From E44-bin46 sp964354655 (GTDB lineage Bacteria; Chloroflexota; Dehalococcoidia; Dehalococcoidales; E44-bin46), in contig CAYHAL010000028.1 of the NCBI GenBank assembly GCA_964354655.1, positions 1 to 15,051 of the forward strand: 15,051 bases of DNA. Reading direction: 5' to 3'. The notes under the pieces are model-generated. The model ran no database searches. It was given only the letters and a program-made list of their open reading frames with translations, and was not told the origin of the DNA. This document shows positions 5,520-12,998 of this stretch, piece after piece (within the stretch, counting starts at the first letter, position 1; every line of letters starts with the position of its first letter). The position numbers were made by a program, and so were the translations under genes.

Positions 5520-6923
5520 TTGGAGACTACCTTTCTAGAGCAGTGGCTCCACAACATAATCAGGCAGAAAGTAAAGGAAGACCCTGAATATCGGCAATTT
5601 GTCACCAAGGAAAGCATTGACCAAGTAACCAGAACCGATATCGACCGTTATCATCTATTCAAACTCAAGAAGATACTCGCCTATGCTTATCAAAAGAGCA
5701 ATTTCTACCGCCAGTTGTTTAGCGGAATAAAGATTGACGATATAAAGTCTCTGGATGACCTAGCTAACATTCCGTTCACTAATCCTACTGACATTGCCCA
5801 ACACCCCTATCAATTTGCCTGTGTTTCGCTTGGTGATATTGCCCGGGTAACTACTTTTACCTCTTCGGGTACGACGGGTCCCCAGAAGAAGGTATTCTGT
5901 ATTGAGAGAGACCTAGAGGTGATGACTGATTTCATGGCGGCAGGCATGAGAACAGTTGCCACCGAGGGTGACGTGGTTCAGATAATGTTGCCCAGCGCCA
6001 GACCAAATGACCAGGCTGATTTGCTGGCCAAGGGGGTAAGGAAAATGGGTGGTGTGCCAGTAATTTCAGGCACTAGCCCGAGCCCTGAGCAACAGCTAAA
6101 GATTATAGACCAGGCTCACCCCACCGTCCTGTTCGCCTCAGTATCACGGATGTATCGGATTACCCAGGAAACACGGCATAATCACGATTTAAAAGGAAAA
6201 GGGGTTAAGGTCCTATTCGTCACCTCTGAGTACCTATCCGAATCTATGAGAAAGCAATTACAGGACGCCTGGAATTGTGATGTCCATGTCCACTACGGAC
6301 TGACTGAAATGGGGCTAGGGGTTGCCGTAGAGTGCCATGTCCATAATGGCTTCCACTTCAACGAGGCTGACCTGCTACTAGAGGTGGTAGACCCTGAGAC
6401 TGGCGCAGTGTTAGCCGATGATGAGGAAGGAGAGCTGGTCTTTACCACCTTGACCAAAGAAGCAATGCCCCTGATTAGGTACCGAACACATGATATATCT
6501 AGGTTGATTAGTACTCCCTGTGAGTGTGGGGCAGCTACCTTAAAGAAGATGGCTAATGTAACCAGAAGGCTGGAAGGGATTGCGAGAATAGGCGGTGGGG
6601 ATGAAATATACCCGGCAATGTTTGATGAACTTATTTTTAGTATTCCCGAGGTCATTGACTATCAGCTGACCCTTGGCAAAGAAGGAGATAGGGACGCCCT
6701 TCATTTTCGGGCTGAGGTTACCACGGAGAGCCAGCATATCAGCGAGGCAGTAAGTAAGGCAGTATTAAGCCACCGGCTAATCAGAAAATCTGTAGACGCC
6801 AATAGATTAGCTTTACCCAAGGTGGAATTGGTAAGCCGAGGTACACTGAGGCACTTAACCAGAGCCAAAAAGCTCATCATGGATGAGCGGCAGGGTAAAT
6901 ATCTCAGCAATAAGCCCAATTAG
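5520..6923 (+). CDS. AMP-forming phenylacetate-CoA-ligase-like enzyme (DVU_1553-like)
   Basis: The protein belongs to the ANL/PaaK family, which adenylates a carboxylate and usually passes it to CoA. Visible motifs are the ATP-binding SSGTTG (115-120), HYGLTEMG (258-265), GELVFTT (304-310) with YRTHD (321-325), and RLEGIARIGGG at the hinge (350-360). A CEC pair at 334-336 corresponds to the PaaK metal site. The C-terminal domain is present, ending in AKKLIMDER. At 467 residues it is slightly longer than typical PaaK (about 430). Substrate-pocket residues cannot be read with confidence, so phenylacetate is not implied. The TTG start at 5520 follows a GAGAGGGG stretch at a good distance. It is 16 bases after the radical SAM gene and 19 bases before tgt, so it is in the same transcript. 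From memory it matches the DVU_1553 family of CoA ligases. Confidence 0.85.
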   Translation: METTFLEQWLHNIIRQKVKEDPEYRQFVTKESIDQVTRTDIDRYHLFKLKKILAYAYQKSNFYRQLFSGIKIDDIKSLDDLANIPFTNPTDIAQHPYQFACVSLGDIARVTTFTSSGTTGPQKKVFCIERDLEVMTDFMAAGMRTVATEGDVVQIMLPSARPNDQADLLAKGVRKMGGVPVISGTSPSPEQQLKIIDQAHPTVLFASVSRMYRITQETRHNHDLKGKGVKVLFVTSEYLSESMRKQLQDAWNCDVHVHYGLTEMGLGVAVECHVHNGFHFNEADLLLEVVDPETGAVLADDEEGELVFTTLTKEAMPLIRYRTHDISRLISTPCECGAATLKKMANVTRRLEGIARIGGGDEIYPAMFDELIFSIPEVIDYQLTLGKEGDRDALHFRAEVTTESQHISEAVSKAVLSHRLIRKSVDANRLALPKVELVSRGTLRHLTRAKKLIMDERQGKYLSNKPN

Positions 6924-6942
6924 AAAGTGACATATAGCCGCA

Positions 6943-8133
6943 TTGAATACCAATAGCTTTCGTCTAATAAAAACCTGTCCCGATAGTAACGCTCGGGCTG
7001 GCGAGTTGGTCACACCTCACGGGATAGTGCCGACACCGGTATTTGCCCCCGTAGGCAGCCAAGCTACAGTTAAAGCGGTGAGCCCCGAAGAGCTGAAGAA
7101 TATTGGAATATCCATAGTCGTGGCTAATACCTATCATCTATATCTCAGACCAGGAATCGGCATAATTAAAGCAATGGGAGGCCTCCATAAATTTATGGCC
7201 TGGGATAGAGCCCTACTTACTGACAGCGGGGGTTATCAAATATTTAGCCTAGCCCAGCTACGGGACATTAGTGACCAGGGGGTTGTATTTCGCTCCCATA
7301 TTGATGGGAGTCAACATCTGTTTACTCCTGAGATGGCTATTCAGTTTCAAGAATCGCTCGGAGCCGATATCATCATGGCTCTGGATGAGTGCCCATCCCA
7401 CACCGAAACCTTTGAAGCGGTGGAGCAAGCGATGAAACGGACGCATAAATGGGCGGAGAGATGCCAGCAGTCTCAAACCCGTAACGACCAGGCTCTGTTT
7501 GGTATCGTGCAGGGAGGGCTTTTCCCTAAGCTACGCCGTAAGTCAGCCACTTTCCTTACATCGTTAGGATTTTTCGGCTATGCTATTGGTGGTTTGAGCT
7601 TAGGAGAACCAAAAGTACTGACTCAAGCCATGGTTGAGGAAACAGTAGCCTTACTCCCTGAGAACAAGCCGAGATACCTTATGGGTGTGGGCTCCCCAGA
7701 GGATATCGTCGAGAATGTAGCCCGAGGAATTGATATGTTTGATAGTGCCCTGCCGACCAGCGTGGCACGAAAAGGTGGTTTCTATACCTGGCAGGGTAGG
7801 TATAATATTCGCAAATCTATTTATAGCCAAATGGAAGCCGCCGTTGACCCTGTCTGCGATTGCTATACCTGCCACAACTTCTCAGCCGCCTATTTGCATC
7901 ACCTCTTTGAATGCCAAGAGCTACTGGCATACCGATTAGCTACTATTCACAATCTCAGCTTTATAAATAATCTAATGAAGAAGATAAGAGACGCCATCAT
8001 TAACGGCACCTTTAACACTTTTAGAGATAGCTTCCTGGCTAATTATCAGCCTACCGATGAGGAGCTGCGGCTCGCTCAGAAGCAAAAATGGCTTGATGCC
8101 AGGAATCGCAATCAAATAGACAAAAGTGGTTAA
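6943..8133 (+). CDS. tgt: queuine/preQ1 tRNA-guanine transglycosylase
   Basis: Tgt swaps guanine 34 of tRNAs with GUN anticodons for preQ1, the first committed step of queuosine formation on tRNA. Visible features are DSGGYQ with general-acid D94, ALDECPS at 147-152, FGIVQGG at 187-192, GYAIGGLSLGE at 212-221, nucleophile D267 in DMFD, and the zinc site C305-D-C307-Y-T-C310 with the following AYLHH histidine. All catalytic and zinc residues are present at 396 residues, close to the family's 370-390. The segment after the nucleophile reads SALPTSVARKGG where the family has C-V-x-P-T-R, so an arginine expected near the tRNA anticodon loop is serine. The TTG start at 6943 has only a weak ribosome site, which fits coupling to the gene 19 bases upstream. 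It converges with queH. Confidence 0.93.
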   Translation: MNTNSFRLIKTCPDSNARAGELVTPHGIVPTPVFAPVGSQATVKAVSPEELKNIGISIVVANTYHLYLRPGIGIIKAMGGLHKFMAWDRALLTDSGGYQIFSLAQLRDISDQGVVFRSHIDGSQHLFTPEMAIQFQESLGADIIMALDECPSHTETFEAVEQAMKRTHKWAERCQQSQTRNDQALFGIVQGGLFPKLRRKSATFLTSLGFFGYAIGGLSLGEPKVLTQAMVEETVALLPENKPRYLMGVGSPEDIVENVARGIDMFDSALPTSVARKGGFYTWQGRYNIRKSIYSQMEAAVDPVCDCYTCHNFSAAYLHHLFECQELLAYRLATIHNLSFINNLMKKIRDAIINGTFNTFRDSFLANYQPTDEELRLAQKQKWLDARNRNQIDKSG

Positions 8134-8186
8134 CCACTGCACTAATAGAGTAGCCGGTTAAGAAAGCAGTAACTTCGGTAGCGAGA

Positions 8187-8714
8187 CTATCTATTCCTCA
8201 TGCTGTATATGCACCCGCAATAATCCTGCTGGTAAAGAGCCCACTTTTTGGCTAGCTCCGTAGCTCGTTTGAACCCTTCCTTCTTTTTAAAATCCCTCAC
8301 CAGAAATCTCTCCCCGCCGATCTCCTGCCCTACCCGATTAATCATACCTGCCGATTTATGGGGGCTTATGGTTAATGTGGTAGTAAAAGCATCCGCCCCG
8401 TAGTCCTTCATATAGATGTAAGCCCTTTTTAGCCTAAGCCTGAAGCAAACCTCGCACCTTCTTCCACCTTCAGGTTCATTTTCTAAAGAGATGGTTTCCT
8501 TGAACCATTCTTCAGTTATGTAAGGTGGTACTTCCAGGGGAAAGCCTAATTCTTTGGCTACTTTGCGGGCAACCTCCAATCTTCGGTCATACTCATGCCG
8601 GGGATGAATGTTTGGGTTATAGAATAACCCGTGAACCTGATGCCCTTCCGAAGTTAATCTCTCAACAACTCCAGCGGCACAAACCCCACAACATATATGT
8701 AGAAGTACCTTCAT
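8187..8714 (-). CDS. queH: epoxyqueuosine reductase QueH
   Basis: QueH (DUF208 family) reduces epoxyqueuosine to queuosine in tRNA and replaces the cobalamin-dependent QueG. The 175-residue sequence shows the family's cysteines: HICC at C8-C9, C12, C87/C90 in CEVC, and C166/C168 in YCGC, which ligate an iron-sulfur cluster and a metal. The conserved TTTLTISPHKS (111-121) and the FYNPNIHP stretch (31-38) near the N terminus are also present. It is complete. The ribosome site is weak (GGGGTG about 13 bases upstream). The gene is 82 bases downstream of the GYD-protein gene on the same strand and may share its transcript. It ends 53 bases from the convergent tgt; no strong terminator is visible between them. 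Confidence 0.93.
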   Translation of the reverse strand: MKVLLHICCGVCAAGVVERLTSEGHQVHGLFYNPNIHPRHEYDRRLEVARKVAKELGFPLEVPPYITEEWFKETISLENEPEGGRRCEVCFRLRLKRAYIYMKDYGADAFTTTLTISPHKSAGMINRVGQEIGGERFLVRDFKKKEGFKRATELAKKWALYQQDYCGCIYSMRNR

Positions 8715-8796
8715 ACTAGACTAATGACACCCCTAGAAAGGATAATAGCGCCAACAAGAGAGGAGTCCTTTCAAATAGGTCGTGCTAAATAAATAC

Positions 8797-9090
8797 TCAG
8801 CCTAAACCGGCGATGATCTTCTTGTATTCTTCCTCGGTGAAGGCACGAAGAGTCTCGGTGCGCACGCTGCCCTGCGAACCAAGAGTAAGAGACGCTTTCA
8901 TTATAGTTTCATCGTCTGGTGCTTCCACCACGAAGGCAGTGTCATATGCGCCCATTAATAAATAGAACGCTTTAACATGCGCCCCTATAGCCTGAAATGC
9001 CTTCTTAGCCGCCTCGACCCTAGCCGGACTATCTTTGATATTCTCTATACCTCTACCAGTAAAACGAAAAAGCATTAAATAAGTAGCCAT
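8797..9090 (-). CDS. GYD-domain protein, 97 aa
   Basis: The sequence starts MATYLMLFRFT and has the pattern of GYD-domain proteins (PF08734): a short ferredoxin-like alpha/beta fold with GAYDTAFVVEAPDDE in the middle. The function of the family is not established; members are often small stand-alone cytosolic proteins. The start is taken at 9090 instead of an upstream in-frame codon at 9126, because GGAGG lies seven bases before this ATG. The gene sits between queA and queH on the same strand, 100 bases from queA, with its own extended -10 promoter. A link to queuosine metabolism is possible only by position. Confidence 0.85.
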   Translation of the reverse strand: MATYLMLFRFTGRGIENIKDSPARVEAAKKAFQAIGAHVKAFYLLMGAYDTAFVVEAPDDETIMKASLTLGSQGSVRTETLRAFTEEEYKKIIAGLG

Positions 9091-9139
9091 GGTACTACCT
9101 CCTTTCTCCAGGAACTTCAGTATCAATTACTCCTACAGC

Positions 9140-9148
9140 ATTATAACA
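9140..9148 (-). promoter_or_regulatory. extended -10 promoter for the GYD gene
   Basis: On the reverse strand, TGTTATAAT spans 9148-9140: a perfect TATAAT preceded by the TGn extension. No good -35 is visible at 16-18 bases, which extended -10 promoters tolerate. The transcript would start near 9133, giving about 43 bases of leader before the ATG at 9090. It suggests that GYD and perhaps queH can be expressed separately from queA. Confidence 0.5.
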
Positions 9149-9190
9149 TGCTTACCGGTTATTAAGGCGATGGAGCCACAGGGTTTCACG

Positions 9191-10237
9191 TCACAAAATC
9201 AGCATGGCGTCGCCGAAGCTGTAGAAACGGTATTTCTGGGCTACGGCTTCGCGGTAAGCCTGCATAATAAAATCCCTGTCGGCAAAGGCAGAAACCAGCA
9301 TTAGCAGCGTTGATTTAGGCAGGTGAAAATTGGTAATAAGGGCGTCAACTATTTGAAACCGGTATCCGGGTAAAATGAACAGACTTACCCAGCCCTCAAA
9401 CGGCTTCAGGTGAGTCGGGTTGCTAGCTTGAGCCACAGCCTCGACCAGCCTTACTGTAGTTGTCCCAACACATATAACTCGTCGTCCCTCCACCTTAGCC
9501 TGAGACAGCTGTTCGGCTACTTCCTGACCCATCACCCCGTATTCTTTATGTATAGGATGCTGACGTGGGTCACCCTCCCGCACCGGTCGGAAGGTATCAA
9601 GGCCTACATGTAAAGTAACAAAAAGGCAGTGAATTCCCCTACTTCTTATGTTATCAATTAGCTCCGGGGTGAAGTGCAGCCCAGCAGTAGGCGCAGCGAT
9701 GCTGCCAGCCACGTTAGCATAGACGGTTTGATAGCGTTCTGGAGCCTTCAGCGGAACGCGGATGTATGGCGGTAATGCCACCCTACCTAACCTTGGCAGC
9801 AACGTTTCATCCGAGAAGCTTAACACTCCAATTCCCTCCCCCTTTAACTCGGCTACCTCAGCCAGAACCTTAAACCCCTGTCTATCATCAGCCACCGAAT
9901 CGCTAGCCAGCTCTAATCGGCTGCCAATCTTGACCCGCTTACCAGGTCTAATTAGCGTCTCCCAAACTTTTGGCTTAAGCCGTCGCAGTAGTAAAATCTC
10001 CAGCCTACCCCCAGTATCCACCTTCCTCCCGCTGAGACGGGCGGGGATAACCCGGCTGTCATTAAATACTAAAACATCCCCTGACTCAAGATAATTAACT
10101 ATTTCAAAAAACCGGCGGTGCTCTAGAGAGCTACGGCTACAGTTTAGCACCATAAGCCGTGATTGGTCCCTGGGTTCAATCGGGGTCTGGGCAATAAGCT
10201 CCGGGGGAAGATAATAGTCAAAATCACTGGTCTTCAT
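9191..10237 (-). CDS. queA: S-adenosylmethionine:tRNA ribosyltransferase-isomerase QueA
   Basis: QueA moves the ribosyl part of SAM onto preQ1 in tRNA to form epoxyqueuosine, the step between Tgt and QueH. The sequence has the family hallmarks along its full length: FDYYLPPELIAQTPIEPRDQSRL at the start (7-29 region), VFNDSRVIPARL, RYQTVYA, AAPTAGLHFT, HVGLDTFRPV, the C-terminal TNFHLPKSTLLMLVSAF and YRFYSFGDAMLI. It is complete at 348 residues, the usual length. ATG at 10237 is preferred to the GTG at 10246 because GGTGAG sits five bases upstream of it. It has its own promoter and lies 143 bases after the hydrogenase protease gene, so it is probably not part of the hydrogenase operon. Confidence 0.95.
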   Translation of the reverse strand: MKTSDFDYYLPPELIAQTPIEPRDQSRLMVLNCSRSSLEHRRFFEIVNYLESGDVLVFNDSRVIPARLSGRKVDTGGRLEILLLRRLKPKVWETLIRPGKRVKIGSRLELASDSVADDRQGFKVLAEVAELKGEGIGVLSFSDETLLPRLGRVALPPYIRVPLKAPERYQTVYANVAGSIAAPTAGLHFTPELIDNIRSRGIHCLFVTLHVGLDTFRPVREGDPRQHPIHKEYGVMGQEVAEQLSQAKVEGRRVICVGTTTVRLVEAVAQASNPTHLKPFEGWVSLFILPGYRFQIVDALITNFHLPKSTLLMLVSAFADRDFIMQAYREAVAQKYRFYSFGDAMLIL

Positions 10238-10265
10238 AATGCTCACCGCTCGATTGAGTAGCTAT

Positions 10266-10294
10266 ATTATACTGGTCTTAATAGCTGACTTAAA
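10266..10294 (-). promoter_or_regulatory. probable promoter of queA
   Basis: The reverse strand has a perfect TATAAT (10271-10266). With a 17-base spacer, the -35 is TTTAAG, a weak match of three bases. The start would be near 10259, giving a leader of about 22 bases before the queA ATG. This is too short for a preQ1 riboswitch, and none is seen. Confidence 0.5.
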
Positions 10295-10380
10295 GGCGGT
10301 GCCACTAATATGATATACCAGTGGTCTTTGATGAGAGGAGAAATGAAATAATCAGATTCAAAATGGGCGGCGTGGTCGGC

Positions 10381-10845
10381 TTAAGTCGGGTTGAGCTCTT
10401 GCAAAATAAGATTTACTGCTCTCGGTATAGCTGCTTTTACCGTTTCCGTCATTTCCTCAGTAAACCTGGAGACTTGTTTAATGCCTACAGCAAAGACTAC
10501 AATTTCTCCCGGCATCTGCTCGGCTAAAATCTTCCTGCCAATTTCGATGGCGATAGCTAGGTTAATATTGTGGGGTGAGGTAGTAAAATGCACCATGTGA
10601 GCCAAGTCCTCCGGCCTGAGTTTATATATTTCCCCTACCTCCCCACCCTCGGTCATAATGGCGTCAATTATAATTACCCTGTCGTATCCAATAATAAGCT
10701 CTAATAGATTCAAGCCATCCACGCTGGTGTCTTTCACATCGGTGTTTTCGTCCTGAATTTGCCGGGCTAACTCTTGAGCGATGTGAAACCCTACCCCATC
10801 GTCTCCTAAGAGTGGATTACCTATGCCCAAAATAAGCGTCTTCAT
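10381..10845 (-). CDS. [NiFe]-hydrogenase maturation endopeptidase (HycI/HyaD family)
   Basis: This 154-residue protease removes the C-terminal peptide of the hydrogenase large subunit after nickel insertion. The family signature GIGNPLLGDDGVG (7-19) supplies nickel-sensing D16. D61 in IIIDAI and H92 in SPHNIN fill the other two metal positions. Length and residues are standard, so it should be active, with the neighbouring large subunit (cleavage after His 451) as the natural client. The gap sequence separates it from that subunit, but both gap edges carry the same 55 bases; once merged, the large-subunit TAG lies one base before this ATG. It is the last gene of the hydrogenase operon. Confidence 0.93.
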   Translation of the reverse strand: MKTLILGIGNPLLGDDGVGFHIAQELARQIQDENTDVKDTSVDGLNLLELIIGYDRVIIIDAIMTEGGEVGEIYKLRPEDLAHMVHFTTSPHNINLAIAIEIGRKILAEQMPGEIVVFAVGIKQVSRFTEEMTETVKAAIPRAVNLILQELNPT

Positions 10846-10886
10846 ACTATGTGGTTAACCTCTGATAGATATTCCCATCTGAATCG
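10832..10886. repeat. 55-base duplicate, left copy (contig end)
   Basis: This stretch, from ATAAGCGTC to CTGAATCG, is identical base for base to 10987-11041. It holds the first codons of the protease gene plus the last codons of the large subunit. Identity exactly up to the Ns on both sides is the pattern of an unmerged overlap between two contigs. Confidence 0.95.
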
Positions 10887-10986
10887 NNNNNNNNNNNNNN
10901 NNNNNNNNNNNNNNNNNNNNNNNNNNNNNNNNNNNNNNNNNNNNNNNNNNNNNNNNNNNNNNNNNNNNNNNNNNNNNNNNNNNNNN
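10887..10986. other. 100-N scaffold gap, apparently artificial
   Basis: Exactly 100 Ns, a common placeholder length. The flanking 55-base identity indicates that the two contigs overlap and that no sequence is missing. Removing the Ns and one repeat copy shortens this window by 155 bases. Confidence 0.9.
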
Positions 10987-11041
10987 ATAAGCGTCTTCAT
11001 ACTATGTGGTTAACCTCTGATAGATATTCCCATCTGAATCG
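10987..11041. repeat. 55-base duplicate, right copy (contig start)
   Basis: Identical to 10832-10886. In this copy the large-subunit gene reads through to its TAG (11002-11004), followed by one base and the first codons of the protease gene. Confidence 0.95.
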
Positions 11042-12429
11042 TAAATGCTAATCTCCAAAGGCATCTGACCTAGAGCATGGGTAGAGCAAGAAAGACAGGG
11101 GTCGTAACAGCGGATAGCCACCTCGATTCGATTTAGTATCCCTTCGGTAACCTTACCACCTTTGATAAACTCTCTAGCTACCTCATAGACAGCGCGATTC
11201 ATTGCCAAATTATTGTTACCGGTGGCGACAATCAGGTTGACCTTACGGATTTTACCACTGGTATCTACCCAATAGTGGTGGATAAGTGTCCCTCTGGGGG
11301 CTTCAATTACGCCTATGCCCTCTTCATTATTAATCTGGCTAGAATTGACCCATATTTCCTTGGAACATATCTGAGCATCTTGCAGCAGCGACTTTATCCT
11401 TTCGGCAGCATTAAGGGCTTCAATTAACCGGGCATAGTGGTAATATAACGACCCCTGCACTATGCCATTGCTGCCCAGTTTCTTAAAGCTCTGAAACTCT
11501 TTATTAGCCAGAGGGGTATCGCAGCCATCGGCAACATTGAGCCGCCCTAACGGTCCAACGCGATATATACCGCCAGGGTAACCGAGCTTTTTGTAATACG
11601 GAAACTTAAGATAAGACCAGTCCTCAACCTTCTCTTCGATAACGGCAAGGTAATTCTCGGGGGCTACATTATCCTCCAAGGTAATACCCCGGCTGTCTTT
11701 CAACCTGAGCTTGCCATCATAATATTCAACGTTACCGTTATCATCTATCAGTCCGAGGTAGCCAGTGGCAAAATTGGCAAAACTGGTAGCCTCCTCACTA
11801 TGTTGAGCACAATAATCCTTGATTAGGTCAATGGCAAACTGGCAGTCAGCGATAATATCATCCATCTGGCTTAAGAATTCATCACGCTTATCACGGCTAA
11901 GCGCCTTGGTCATCCCCCCGGGGGTAGCGGCATTGGGATGAACCCTCTTATCCCCGAGCGTCTCTATTATTTTCTGACCGAAGGCACGAAGCTTTACTCC
12001 CTTTTTGGCAAGTTCGGGCTTTTCAGCAATAATCCCCATGATATTTCGCTTCGCCGGGTCAGCCTCGGCACCAAAGAGAAGGTCAGGGCTAGCCAGGTGG
12101 AAAAAGTGAAGCGCATGGGACTGAACAAATTGCGCCATATGAATCAGCCGGCGTAGCATCTCGGCGGTGGGTGTCAGCTTCACCCCTATAATCACATCCC
12201 CGGCTTTAGCCGAAGCCAGGTGGTGACTTACCGGGCAAATGCCACAGATTCGAGCAGTAATAAGTGGCATTTCCCAGAAAAGCCGCCCTTCACAAAACTT
12301 CTCAAATCCTCGCACTTGGGTAACATGAAGGCGAGCTTTGTCCACATTGCCTTTATCATTAAGGTAAATGGTTACCTTGCCATGCCCCTCAATCCGGGTA
12401 ACCGGCTCAATAACAATCTTTTTCGTCAT
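11002..12429 (-). CDS. group 3-like [NiFe]-hydrogenase large subunit (HoxH/MvhA type)
   Basis: This subunit carries the NiFe centre that oxidises or produces H2. Motif L1 is RICGICPVSHH with C62, C65 and H69; motif L2 is DPCLSCSTH with C445, C448 and H451. The four nickel cysteines are present. The 24 residues after H451 form the peptide removed by the maturation protease encoded next. PVTRIEGHG (9-17) is the usual N-terminal signature. At 475 residues it is complete, and the absence of a Tat-type small subunit and of membrane anchors indicates a cytosolic group 3 enzyme (3c/3d-like). ATG at 12429 has GAGGGGGT upstream. It follows the small subunit by 20 bases. Related Dehalococcoides enzymes are called Vhu or Hox types; the exact subgroup needs a tree. 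Confidence 0.93.
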   Translation of the reverse strand: MTKKIVIEPVTRIEGHGKVTIYLNDKGNVDKARLHVTQVRGFEKFCEGRLFWEMPLITARICGICPVSHHLASAKAGDVIIGVKLTPTAEMLRRLIHMAQFVQSHALHFFHLASPDLLFGAEADPAKRNIMGIIAEKPELAKKGVKLRAFGQKIIETLGDKRVHPNAATPGGMTKALSRDKRDEFLSQMDDIIADCQFAIDLIKDYCAQHSEEATSFANFATGYLGLIDDNGNVEYYDGKLRLKDSRGITLEDNVAPENYLAVIEEKVEDWSYLKFPYYKKLGYPGGIYRVGPLGRLNVADGCDTPLANKEFQSFKKLGSNGIVQGSLYYHYARLIEALNAAERIKSLLQDAQICSKEIWVNSSQINNEEGIGVIEAPRGTLIHHYWVDTSGKIRKVNLIVATGNNNLAMNRAVYEVAREFIKGGKVTEGILNRIEVAIRCYDPCLSCSTHALGQMPLEISIYDSDGNIYQRLTT

Positions 12430-12449
12430 TACACCCCCTCGTTTAAACC

Positions 12450-12983
12450 TTAATCAAACCTCATTATCTCGCTTGGGACTACTGGAATCCTGCCCTCTAG
12501 AAGCTCGGCTAGGGCATAATGAATAGCCTTAGGGCTGGGCGGGCAGCCAGGGACATAACAATCAACCTTAACCACCTCATTTATTGGCCTAACCTTGGTA
12601 AGCGGCGGTAAGTCCTCTGAAGACGGAATCTTACCATCTTTGGCAGTACTCTCAGTACTATAATACCTATGAAGAACCTCTTCGGTGTCGAATAGGTTTC
12701 GCATACTAGCTATGCCACCGAAGCAAGCGCAATCCCCCCACGCCATGAGTATTTTACAATTGGCACGCAGGTCTTTAACTACTTGTTCATCGTGTTCATT
12801 GCTCACCGCACCTTCAATAATCCCAACATCAACTGGTGAAAATTGTTTAATATCGGTTATGGGGGTAGCGGTGAGTTCTATGGCATTTGCCAAATCAATG
12901 AGCACCTCGTCCAAATCTAGAAAGGACATATGACAGCCACCGCAAGCATCCAACCATGCCGAAGCTACTTTTACCTTTGCCAA
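12450..12983 (-). CDS. [NiFe]-hydrogenase small subunit (HoxY/MvhG type)
   Basis: This 177-residue subunit holds the proximal [4Fe-4S] cluster that takes electrons from the NiFe site. The cluster ligands are in CGGC (C14, C17), GDCACFGG (C85, C87) and YVPGCPPSP (C147). The short form without a signal peptide or medial/distal cluster domains is typical of cytosolic group 3 enzymes. The start is TTG at 12983, fixed by AGGAGG (12990-12995) six bases upstream. It lies between the NuoG-like subunit (15-base gap) and the large subunit, so the three are one operon. Electrons should pass next to the clusters of the NuoG/HoxU-like protein. Confidence 0.92.
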   Translation of the reverse strand: MAKVKVASAWLDACGGCHMSFLDLDEVLIDLANAIELTATPITDIKQFSPVDVGIIEGAVSNEHDEQVVKDLRANCKILMAWGDCACFGGIASMRNLFDTEEVLHRYYSTESTAKDGKIPSSEDLPPLTKVRPINEVVKVDCYVPGCPPSPKAIHYALAELLEGRIPVVPSEIMRFD

Positions 12984-12998
12984 CGTTAGCCTCCTAAC

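Noticed and set aside
8134..8186. Bidirectional terminator between tgt and queH
   Set aside because: Only a loose ACTGC/GCAGT pairing over a long loop is visible and there is no U-tract.
10302..10324. CCACT/AGTGG hairpin after the protease gene as a terminator
   Set aside because: Five pairs, a 13-base loop and no T-run on the reverse strand make it too weak.
10321..10527. Forward 68-residue ORF near 10.3 kb
   Set aside because: Most of it lies antisense to the end of the hydrogenase protease gene and it resembles no protein.
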